Under the pieces are notes generated by a model. The model saw nothing but the letters and a program-made list of their open reading frames with translations. It was not told the origin of the DNA and did not search any database. From NCBI GenBank assembly GCA_021323815.1, contig JAJPKG010000222.1, positions 1 through 8,796 of the forward strand: DNA of 8,796 nucleotides. The letters are read 5' to 3'. Below are positions 1-5,748 of the stretch, in pieces. A program made the translations under genes and the position numbers. Position 1 is the first letter of the stretch; each line of letters starts with the position of its first letter. This DNA is from Pseudomonadota bacterium (GTDB lineage Bacteria; Chloroflexota; Ktedonobacteria; Ktedonobacterales; JACDGC01).

Positions 1-837
1 CTCATTGAGCACGTCAGGGGCGATGCGCCACAGCACCTCAACGGCATCAGTGGTCACGCATGCATCCGGCCCCAGCAGGGAAAGATAGGCGATGGTCGCC
101 TCGCCCTCCATCACCGGCACAATGGCCCGCGCCAGCTCCCCCGGCAAATGGCGTTGCACGGGGATATCTTCACCCAGCCCATCGGGGGTGGCTGGCCGCA
201 CCGCCCGCCGCGCCGCGAGACTCGCCAGCGCCTCATTCACCTTCGTTTCGCCATAAGGCGCGCCGGGGGGCATGGCGAGGGTCAGCAGCATGCGATGCTC
301 GTCTTCCACAATGCACGTCAGCCCGGTCTGCCGCGCGCAGGCGGCCAGCAATCCCGGCAGCGAGGGATCGTCGTGGCGGGCGTGCGTGAGCGCTGCACGG
401 GCATCGCGCACCAGCCGTGCCACATGCGTCGCCCGCTCGCGCTGAAAGGCGTCAATCGCATTGGCCAGATTCGTGAGATCCGTGGCGAACGGGATGGCGA
501 TGAGGGGAAAAGCCAGCGCGTCCGCCGCCTGATAGGGCGCGGGATGGCGCGCGGCTTCGCGTGGCGGCAGCCCCGCCACAATCAAGCCTGCCTGCGCCTC
601 GGCCAGCGCCGCGACCAACGCTTCTAAGGAGAGATCGGCATCTGGAGGGAAGGCATCGATGGAGGCGATGACCACCTCATGCACGTCAATGGCGTCGAGA
701 TCACGCGGCAAGAAGCGGCGCGGGCGCACCACGCCTTCCACCGCGCGATCCAGCGCCGGGGGGGACGCGCCGGCGACAACCTGCCCGTTTCGTTCCGCGA
801 GCCACTGGGCCAATTCGCGGATGACGAGCGCGGGCAT
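1..837 (-). CDS. PucR-family transcriptional regulator, 3' end outside window
   Basis: The frame is open from an ATG at 837 to the left edge (279 codons) and lacks its C-terminus. Residues about 1-125 look like the PucR N-terminal ligand-sensing domain: an early VVAGA, then a GLIVAGLP strand, then PAPYQAADALAFPLIAIPF, which matches the family's 'AdelglPll.vP' block. A helical linker (about 125-155) leads into a GAF-like segment (LLAACARQTGLTCIVEDEHR and onward). Known members end in a helix-turn-helix DNA-binding domain, expected beyond base 1, and often control purine, amino-acid or organic-acid use. The ligand cannot be guessed here. The start is supported by AAAGGCAGG about 8 bases upstream. 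It lies 61 bases after the basic microprotein gene on the same strand, so it is probably the tail of the miaB unit or has a weak promoter of its own. The family call is fairly sure. Exact function is unknown. Confidence 0.72.
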   Translation of the reverse strand, partial: MPALVIRELAQWLAERNGQVVAGASPPALDRAVEGVVRPRRFLPRDLDAIDVHEVVIASIDAFPPDADLSLEALVAALAEAQAGLIVAGLPPREAARHPAPYQAADALAFPLIAIPFATDLTNLANAIDAFQRERATHVARLVRDARAALTHARHDDPSLPGLLAACARQTGLTCIVEDEHRMLLTLAMPPGAPYGETKVNEALASLAARRAVRPATPDGLGEDIPVQRHLPGELARAIVPVMEGEATIAYLSLLGPDACVTTDAVEVLWRIAPDVLNE

Positions 838-862
838 GGGTTGGCCTGCCTTTCATCATTCA

Positions 863-886
863 CCCTTCCCATCACTGCTGGGAGGG
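863..886. repeat. Short GC-rich hairpin between microprotein and PucR gene
   Basis: CCCTTCCC at 863-870 faces GGGAGGG at 880-886. They form about 7 pairs with one bulged base and a 9-base loop. No T-tract follows on the minus strand, so it is a poor intrinsic terminator. It fills most of the 61-base gap and resembles other C-tract/G-tract spacers in this window. Confidence 0.4.
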
Positions 887-898
887 AGTCAGGGGGGC

Positions 899-1030
899 TT
901 ATGCGCTAGCGGTAGTAGCAGTGCGCTTGGCAGCGGGCGTGGTGCCGGTAGCTTGCGCTTTCGCCTTCGCTTTGTGCTTTTTCGCGGCGGCGAGATGCTT
1001 GTGCCAGGCGACTTTCTTCCGCTTGTTCAT
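899..1030 (-). CDS. Small lysine-rich basic protein (43 aa), unknown function
   Basis: This is a 43-residue open frame starting MNKRKKVAWHKHLAAAKK. It has 10 Lys, 2 Arg and 3 His and no acidic residue. The N-terminal half is basic and the C-terminal half is Ala/Thr-rich, probably disordered. The ATG is 3 bases after the stop of the TPR gene. Its ribosome binding site, AGGAG in CAGGAGAGTAACGCATG, lies inside the last codons of that gene, which strongly suggests translational coupling. The composition resembles tiny ribosome-associated or nucleic-acid-binding proteins, and I recall similar MNKRKK-starting hypothetical proteins from Chloroflexota, but neither point was checked. Alternatives are a nucleoid-associated peptide or a charge partner for the acidic tail of the preceding protein. 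That it is a real gene is likely. Its function is unknown. Confidence 0.65.
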   Translation of the reverse strand: MNKRKKVAWHKHLAAAKKHKAKAKAQATGTTPAAKRTATTASA

Positions 1031-1033
1031 GCG

Positions 1034-1930
1034 TTACTCTCCTGTTTCTGTTTCTTCGCTCATGCCTTCCATTTCGTCCTCGGCATCATCATCCGCTTCG
1101 AGGTCTTCCTCAAAATCCTCTTCCTCATCATATTCTGCCTCTTCATCCGTGTCGCGGATGAGGGTATGGCGGATGTCGGCGCGCGGCAAGCTGCCCGGAC
1201 CGAGGGCGGGGAAGCTGACCTTGCCCAGTTGCGAAGGATGCTGATAAGTCTCGCGGATGATGATACGCACTTCGCGCTCGTTCAGATCGGTCACGGCAGC
1301 GGCATAGCGGTTGCCCCCGGCCATGAATTTGATCAGGCGATTCGCCAGCACGGCTTCCACCTGGCCGATGGTTTCGCCGCGCGCATTCTGCACCAGAAGC
1401 GCGTTGCCGTCCACCTTCAGGTGCACCTGATCGCCGGCGGTGACTTTCGCCAGGATGGCCGGTGGTGCCAGGTTCACCAGCGTGGTGACGCCCGTTTTGC
1501 CGATCTCTTCGATGAAAAGACGCGGATCGATGCGCTCGGCGGGCGCGCCATCGGCGACAGCGGCATCCTCGCTGAGCAGCGACAGGCGCTCAACGTTTTT
1601 GCGCGCAATGGTGTTATCGGGATTCAGTTGCAGCGAATCGCTATATGCTTTTTTCGCCTCAGAATAGCGCCCCAACTCGCTCAGGGCCTTGCCCAGGCGA
1701 TTGAGCGTCTCAGAGTTGGGCTGCACAATCTTCAGCAATTCGCGGTTCAGTTGAACGGCATCTTCCCAGCGGCTATCCAGCGCTGATTGGATGGCCTGTT
1801 GGGTGAGTTGGCGCACCTGGCGCTCGCGGTCTTCGGTATTCACTGGTTCCAGCACGACGCTCTGCGCCGCGCCTTCTCCCCTTTCTACGTGAGAAAACAG
1901 CCCTTGCAAAACCTCATTATACGCCATCAT
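1034..1930 (-). CDS. TPR protein with HIRAN-like domain and acidic C-terminal tail
   Basis: From the ATG at 1930 the product is 298 residues. Two TPR-type helical repeats are visible: about 46-72 (ALDSRWEDAVQLNRELL) and about 73-106 (LGKALSELGRYSEAKKAYSDSLQLNP). A compact domain follows at about 133-255. Its core, VHLKVDGNALLVQNARGETIGQV, resembles the 'NA.V....g..iG.l' pattern of HIRAN-type beta folds, but this is a tentative match. The last 39 residues contain 25 Asp/Glu. TPRs bind protein partners and no enzyme motif is seen. The frame continues upstream to a GTG at 2014 that overlaps the miaB stop and has AAGGA 8 bases before it. I prefer 1930 because the upstream 28 residues are low-complexity and look like spacer, yet the ATG at 1930 has no clear ribosome binding site, so the start is unsettled. 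No signal peptide is seen; probably cytoplasmic. Confidence 0.72.
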   Translation of the reverse strand: MMAYNEVLQGLFSHVERGEGAAQSVVLEPVNTEDRERQVRQLTQQAIQSALDSRWEDAVQLNRELLKIVQPNSETLNRLGKALSELGRYSEAKKAYSDSLQLNPDNTIARKNVERLSLLSEDAAVADGAPAERIDPRLFIEEIGKTGVTTLVNLAPPAILAKVTAGDQVHLKVDGNALLVQNARGETIGQVEAVLANRLIKFMAGGNRYAAAVTDLNEREVRIIIRETYQHPSQLGKVSFPALGPGSLPRADIRHTLIRDTDEEAEYDEEEDFEEDLEADDDAEDEMEGMSEETETGE

Positions 1931-2010
1931 CGCAAGGTGGCTAGTACTGTTGGCGGCCTGAAAGGGCGCGATGCCTTGTGATCGCCCTGGTCCCTCACCT
2001 GCCCCACCCC

Positions 2011-3456
2011 TCACGCCATTGTTCCTTGCAGCGACCAGGCAGAGGCGCGGTCGATGCGCACCATGCGCAGATCGCCGGGTTTGGCGTTGTCATCGGTAGC
2101 GGGGAAGAAGACGATCTTGTTGCTGCGCGTTCGCCCCTTCCACAGCATGCGCTCGCCCTGTTCCTGGCACTCTTCGATCAAGATCTCTTGCGTGGTGCCG
2201 ACCATCTGCTGGTTCAGTTCCAGCGCAATGGCGTGCTGCACCTCTTCAACGGCATGCAGGCGCTCTTTTTTGAGCGCGTGCGGCACGTCGTCTTCCCATT
2301 TATATGACAGCGTCCCCTGACGCGGGGAATACATGGCCACGTGGACGACATCGAAGCGGATCTCGCGCAGCAGATCCAGCAGGTGCGCGAACTCGTCATC
2401 CGTCTCGCCGCAGAAACCGACGATGACATCCGTGGAAAGCGTGACGCCGGGCCACCACGCGCGCAGTTTGTCGATGAGCGCGCGATATTCGGCCAGCGTA
2501 TAGCCGCGCCGCATGCGCTCCAGCACGCGGTCGTCGCCGTGCTGCACGGGGATGTTGACGTGCTCGCACACTTTCGGCAGGCTCGCCATCTCGTGGATCA
2601 TCGCGTCGGTGAAATGGCGCGGATAGCTGGTCATGAAACGGAGGCGCTCAAGGCCGTCGATCTCGCTCAGTCGCGCCATCAGATGGCTCAGCGACGGCTG
2701 CTCCGGCAGGTCCAGACCATACGCTTCGACGGTCTGGCCCAGCAGCGTCAGCTCGCGCGCCCCGCGTTCCACCAGCGACCTTGCCTCGCCCAGCAATTCG
2801 TCTATCGGGCGGCTGCGCTCGCGCCCGCGCCGCGACGGCACGATGCAATAGGAACAAACCTTGTTGCAGCCCAAGATCACCGGCAGCCACGCCGTCACTT
2901 TATCTGCGGGCGTGGCGCTGAGCTGGCCGGGATAATGCAGCTCGCGCGTGGCCGGCTTGGGCGTGATGGCCATCGCCCCGCTGGCGCTGATGACCGGCAG
3001 CACCGTTCCGGCGCGCTCCATCCCCACCGCCCGCGACGCGCCAACTTCCGCCACGTCCACACAGCCGTCGCCGCTGGCGATGGGCGTCCAGCGTTCTTCC
3101 AGGAAGGCCGGCAAGATGTCTGCCTGCTCCACCTTGAAGAACAGATCCACCATCGGATAGCGTTTCGCCAGCGCGTCGATAGTGCGCTGATTGCCGATCA
3201 TGCAGCCCATCACGGCCACCAGCAGATCGCTGCGCTGCTTCTTGGCGTGGCCCAGCATCGAAAGCTGGCCGTGCGCCTTCAGTTCCGGCGCTTCGCGCAC
3301 GCTGCACGTGTTGAGGATGACCAGATTCGCTGCGCCGGCGCTCGACACTTCATCCCACCCCAGGTCGCCCAAGATGGCGGCGACGCGCTGCGAGTCGGCG
3401 TGGTTCATCTGGCAGCCGACAGTCCAGATATAATATTTGCCGGGCGTGATGGTCAT
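2011..3456 (-). CDS. miaB: tRNA-2-methylthio-N6-(dimethylallyl)adenosine synthase MiaB
   Basis: This is a radical-SAM methylthiotransferase that adds the 2-methylthio group to N6-isopentenyl-adenosine at position 37 of tRNAs reading codons that begin with U. Of 481 residues, the N-terminal UPF0004 domain carries the three auxiliary-cluster cysteines C15 (TVGCQMN), C51 (NTCSVRE) and C85 (VMGCM). The radical-SAM motif CNKVCSYC gives C197, C201 and C204. VNIPVQHGDD and STDVIVGFCGETDDEF follow, and a TRAM RNA-binding domain occupies about 415-481. A somewhat extended Ala/Gly-rich linker (about 130-190) separates the first two domains. I chose the ATG at 3456 because MTITPGKYYIWTVGCQ fits the family start and AGAGGAG lies about 10 bases upstream. 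An in-frame ATG at 3486 would add ten residues with no good ribosome binding site. It leads a same-strand unit with the TPR gene. Confidence 0.95.
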   Translation of the reverse strand: MTITPGKYYIWTVGCQMNHADSQRVAAILGDLGWDEVSSAGAANLVILNTCSVREAPELKAHGQLSMLGHAKKQRSDLLVAVMGCMIGNQRTIDALAKRYPMVDLFFKVEQADILPAFLEERWTPIASGDGCVDVAEVGASRAVGMERAGTVLPVISASGAMAITPKPATRELHYPGQLSATPADKVTAWLPVILGCNKVCSYCIVPSRRGRERSRPIDELLGEARSLVERGARELTLLGQTVEAYGLDLPEQPSLSHLMARLSEIDGLERLRFMTSYPRHFTDAMIHEMASLPKVCEHVNIPVQHGDDRVLERMRRGYTLAEYRALIDKLRAWWPGVTLSTDVIVGFCGETDDEFAHLLDLLREIRFDVVHVAMYSPRQGTLSYKWEDDVPHALKKERLHAVEEVQHAIALELNQQMVGTTQEILIEECQEQGERMLWKGRTRSNKIVFFPATDDNAKPGDLRMVRIDRASAWSLQGTMA

Positions 3457-3510
3457 GAAACCAGGTCTCCTCTTGCACGCTGACATGAGATTCGTTCATT
3501 TCGAGATCAT

Positions 3511-3519
3511 AGTATAGCA
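3511..3519 (-). promoter_or_regulatory. Possible extended -10 promoter for miaB
   Basis: On the minus strand the sequence TGCTATACT (TG-n-TATACT) forms an extended -10 element, with transcription expected about 48 bases before the preferred miaB ATG. I see no good -35 hexamer, which is acceptable for extended -10 promoters. This stretch is AT-rich compared with its surroundings. Confidence 0.4.
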
Positions 3520-3588
3520 CAATTTGGCGGGCTTTCGGGGATGTGCACTGATGAGGATTGGCAATGAAGAGCAGATACAGGCAGCATA

Positions 3589-3618
3589 GCCGCCGGGGAC
3601 ATCTTGTCTTCCGGCGGC
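3589..3618. terminator. Strong GC hairpin after the aldo/keto reductase gene
   Basis: GCCGCCGG at 3589-3596 pairs exactly with CCGGCGGC at 3611-3618. Inside the loop GACA/TGTC can pair as well. It lies 54 bases past the stop of the reductase gene and before the miaB promoter, the right place to separate the two units. It lacks a T-run on either strand, so it is at best an atypical terminator. The rest of 3520-3672 holds nothing else that I recognise. Confidence 0.4.
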
Positions 3619-3672
3619 CATGCCACGTGATCTTTCGCCCTCAGCTCACCGCGCCGAGCGATGTCTACACCA

Positions 3673-4626
3673 TCATGCTCCTGCGTTGTTCAGCGCATTC
3701 AGGTCGTCGTCATCCAGCGTGACTTCGGTGGCGTGCAGCAGATCGCGCAACTGGTCGGGCGTGGTGGCGCTGGCGATGGGCGCGGTCACCGCCGGCTGGG
3801 CCATCAACCAGGCCAGGGCGATCTGCGCCGGGCTGACATCGTGCTTGGCGGCAACGCCATCCACCGCGCTCAGCACGCGATAGCCGCGCTCGTTCATATA
3901 GCGGTTTTGCACGCCGCTGGCCCGCGCGCTGATGGGCATGTCGAGATGTGGGCGATATTTCCCCGTCAGGAATCCTGACGCTAGGCTGGAATAGGGGATG
4001 ACGCCGAGGCCCATTTCGCGGCACATCGGCTGCAACTCGCGCTCAAAATCGCGGTCGATGAGATTATAGCGCGGTTGCAGGCTGACATACCCAGCCAGAT
4101 TATAGCGGTCGCTGGTCCAGAGCGCCTGCATCAGTCGCCAGGCGGCAAAATTCGACGCGCCAATATAACGCACTTTGCCCTGGCGCACCAGATCATCGAA
4201 AGCGCGCATCGTTTCTTCCAGCGGCGTGTTGGGATCATCCCCGTGCGCCTGATAGAGATCGAGATAGTCCGTGCGCAGGCGGCGCAACGAGGCTTCGACG
4301 CCCTGCATGATGTGTTGGCGCGACAATCCCTTCTCATTAGGCCGGTCGCCCATCGGAAAGCCGACCTTCGTGGCGATGATCATCTGCTCGCGGTTGCCGC
4401 GCATCTGCATCCAGTTGCCCAGCACGTGCTCCGACTCACCGCCGCTGTTGCCCGGTGCCCAGCGCGCATAGACATCCGCCGTATCAATGAAGTTGCCGCC
4501 CGCCTCGGCATAGGCATCCAGCACGGCGAAGGATGCCGCCTCGTCGATGGTCCAGCCAAAGACGTTGCCGCCCAAACACAGCGCGGCCACCTGCAATCCC
4601 GTTTTCCCCAACTGGCGATAGCGCAT
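3673..4626 (-). CDS. Aldo/keto reductase family NAD(P)H-dependent oxidoreductase
   Basis: This 317-residue soluble TIM-barrel protein probably reduces aldehydes or ketones with NADPH; the physiological substrate is unknown. The catalytic tetrad is complete: D48 and Y53 in NFIDTADVYA, K87 in IIATKVGF, and H128 in DLYQAHGDD. The family blocks RYRQLGKTGLQVAALCLGGNVFGW (start), GASNFAAWRL, SLQPRYNLI and the cofactor-side PIASATTPDQL near the end are all present, and the length is normal. I chose the ATG at 4626 because MRYRQLGKTGL is the usual family N-terminus and AAGGGG lies 9 bases upstream. A GTG at 4650 would add eight residues. It is transcribed divergently from hsp20 across a repeat-rich spacer and is alone on its strand. 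A weak -10-like TACAAT on the minus strand lies at 4681-4686. The family is certain and the substrate is not. Confidence 0.93.
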   Translation of the reverse strand: MRYRQLGKTGLQVAALCLGGNVFGWTIDEAASFAVLDAYAEAGGNFIDTADVYARWAPGNSGGESEHVLGNWMQMRGNREQMIIATKVGFPMGDRPNEKGLSRQHIMQGVEASLRRLRTDYLDLYQAHGDDPNTPLEETMRAFDDLVRQGKVRYIGASNFAAWRLMQALWTSDRYNLAGYVSLQPRYNLIDRDFERELQPMCREMGLGVIPYSSLASGFLTGKYRPHLDMPISARASGVQNRYMNERGYRVLSAVDGVAAKHDVSPAQIALAWLMAQPAVTAPIASATTPDQLRDLLHATEVTLDDDDLNALNNAGA

Positions 4627-4708
4627 AACCTCAATCCCCTTCTTCTGCACAGCTCAACCCTGTGTGCTCTCTCTCCTCGCATTGTACACCCCCCAGCAGC
4701 CCGCCCCA

Positions 4709-4823
4709 GGTCAGATCGCTTTGCTTTTCGCTCCCTCCTCTCCAGCTTTGCCGGGGAGGGGCCACATCCTGGCCGATCTGACCCGCTACCACTCAGGCTG
4801 GCATGGCGCATGCAGGATGTGGC
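4709..4823. repeat. Interlocked inverted repeats in the divergent AKR/hsp20 spacer
   Basis: Two exact inverted repeats overlap. GGTCAGATCG (4709-4718) faces CGATCTGACC (4774-4783). GCCACATCCTG (4761-4771) faces CAGGATGTGGC (4813-4823). The left arm of the second lies inside the loop of the first, so as hairpins they compete or form a pseudoknot. A further pairing, CCTCTCC with GGGGAGG around 4737-4759, and a small GCATG/CATGC hairpin (4801-4813) sit between them. As DNA they could be operator sites. As RNA they would lie in the hsp20 leader or just upstream of it. No CIRCE-type (HrcA) site is present. Confidence 0.55.
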
Positions 4824-4838
4824 TGGGATAAGTGACGC

Positions 4839-4906
4839 CAATCGAACCGATTGCACCTGATGAAAGGAGCAAAATCAATGGCAATCGACCGGTGGAATCC
4901 CTTTCA
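4839..4906 (+). promoter_or_regulatory. hsp20 leader with competing hairpins over the start site
   Basis: The ribosome binding site AAGGAG (4864-4869) lies 8 bases before the ATG at 4878. CGATTGC at 4848-4854 can pair either with CAATCG at 4839-4844 (3-base loop) or with GCAATCG at 4881-4887, which would enclose the ribosome binding site and start codon. Separately, TGAAAGG at 4861-4867 pairs exactly with CCTTTCA at 4900-4906, covering the binding-site core. Such weak, competing pairings fit an RNA thermometer, which is known for small heat-shock genes. This is inference from base pairing only. Confidence 0.35.
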
Positions 4907-5498
4907 AGAAATGTTGACGTGGCGCGACGCGCTGGATCGCATGCTGCAAGAAACGTTCCCGCGCGCAGGCGGGCAGGGCATGATGCCGATGGATGTGATT
5001 GAGACCGACAACGGCTACACCGTGCAGGCATCATTGCCGGGCTTCAAGCCGGAAGAAGTGCAGGTGCAGGTGACGGGCAACACCCTGACCATTCGCGGCG
5101 AGCACCGCACCGACACGCAAACAACCGGCGATGGGCAAGGCCAAAATCGGCAATATCTGATGCGCGAGCGCAGCGAGAAGATGGTCTATCGCTCCATCAC
5201 GCTGCCCTCCTTCATTGACGCTGAAAATGCGAAAGCCAGCTTTGAAAACGGCGTGCTCACGCTCACCCTGCCACGTGCCCAAAGCTCGCAGCCGCGCCAG
5301 ATGCCCATCTCTGGCCAGCAGCCCGCCGGGCAGATCGCGCAGGGCAGCACAACAAATGTGAGCGGCTCTGAACAATCTGGCAACCAGGCGCGCACCGGCA
5401 CTCCGCTGACCAATGACATCGATCAGGCGTCGGCGGAATCCTTCCCGGCCAGCGACGCGCCGTCCAGCATGTCGTCCGGCACATCGCCCTCAGCCTAA
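4878..5498 (+). CDS. Hsp20/alpha-crystallin small heat-shock protein with long polar tail
   Basis: This is an ATP-independent holdase chaperone that binds unfolding proteins during heat or other stress. In 206 residues the N-terminal arm reads MAIDRWNPFQEMLTWRDALDRML. The alpha-crystallin domain runs about 37-133, with ASLPGFKPEEVQVQVTGNTLTIRGE and the signature FENGVLTLTLPR (122-133). Residues 134-206 form an unusually long Gln/Ser/Thr/Gly-rich tail, probably disordered. No canonical I-x-I motif is seen, although MPIS at 142-145 sits about where one would be. The tail ends with ESFPASDAPSS (187-197), a motif I recall at the ends of several unrelated small bacterial proteins. The start is set by AAGGAG 8 bases upstream; a TTG 27 bases earlier is unlikely. 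It stands alone between the divergent reductase gene and cydAB, with paired structure around its start suggesting temperature or stress control. Confidence 0.93.
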   Translation: MAIDRWNPFQEMLTWRDALDRMLQETFPRAGGQGMMPMDVIETDNGYTVQASLPGFKPEEVQVQVTGNTLTIRGEHRTDTQTTGDGQGQNRQYLMRERSEKMVYRSITLPSFIDAENAKASFENGVLTLTLPRAQSSQPRQMPISGQQPAGQIAQGSTTNVSGSEQSGNQARTGTPLTNDIDQASAESFPASDAPSSMSSGTSPSA

Positions 5499-5541
5499 GC
5501 CAAAGGGTGGCAATTGAGCCGGCGATTGATGCTGGTGGTGA

Positions 5542-5583
5542 ACATAGCGCGGACAGCTCCTGCACGCGCTGCCCGTGCTATGT
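5542..5583 (+). terminator. Long hairpin downstream of hsp20
   Basis: ACATAGCGCGGACAG (5542-5556) pairs with CTGCCCGTGCTATGT (5569-5583) over 15 positions, with one G-T wobble and one mismatch, around a 12-base loop. It begins 44 bases after the hsp20 stop. No T-run follows directly, so termination is a guess. An operator or mRNA-protecting stem is also possible. Confidence 0.4.
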
Positions 5584-5601
5584 GCAGCAATACTTCCAAC
5601 T

Positions 5602-5622
5602 GCGCCTATGGCGCTGCATTTT
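5602..5622 (+). terminator. Weak intrinsic-terminator-like stem with T-tract
   Basis: GCGCC-TAT-GGCGC (5602-5614) is a 5-pair stem followed after four bases by TTTT. It lies after the longer hairpin and before the cydA promoter region, so it could be the end of the hsp20 transcript. The stem is short and the T-run is brief. Confidence 0.25.
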
Positions 5623-5672
5623 GTCGTGAATATCCTGACACGTTGAGCTAGCCGAAAACCGGTGTCACTCGC

Positions 5673-5678
5673 TATAAA
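5673..5678 (+). promoter_or_regulatory. Possible -10 element of the cydAB promoter
   Basis: TATAAA stands out in a GC-rich spacer and would start transcription near 5685. No convincing -35 is seen at 17 bases; TTGAGC at 5643 is too far upstream. The half-sites TGACAC (5636-5641) and GTGTCA (5662-5667) form an inverted repeat just upstream that could be an operator. No FNR or Rex consensus was found. Confidence 0.3.
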
Positions 5679-5748
5679 TACACTCATGGAAAGAGGTAGC
5701 TATGCGGCTCTCTCTTGTGTTGTTTTCCGCGAAAGGACTAGCTTCCCG

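Noticed and set aside
659..1786. 375-codon plus-strand open frame
   Set aside because: It is antisense to the PucR, microprotein and TPR genes, which have coherent family motifs, ribosome binding sites and operon spacing.
2341..3483. 380-codon plus-strand open frame opposite miaB
   Set aside because: It is a shadow of miaB, whose cysteine motifs and TRAM domain are unambiguous.
4651..4877. CIRCE/HrcA operator or sigma-32-type promoter for hsp20
   Set aside because: No TTAGCACTC-N9-GAGTGCTAA and no convincing heat-shock -35/-10 pair was found in the spacer.
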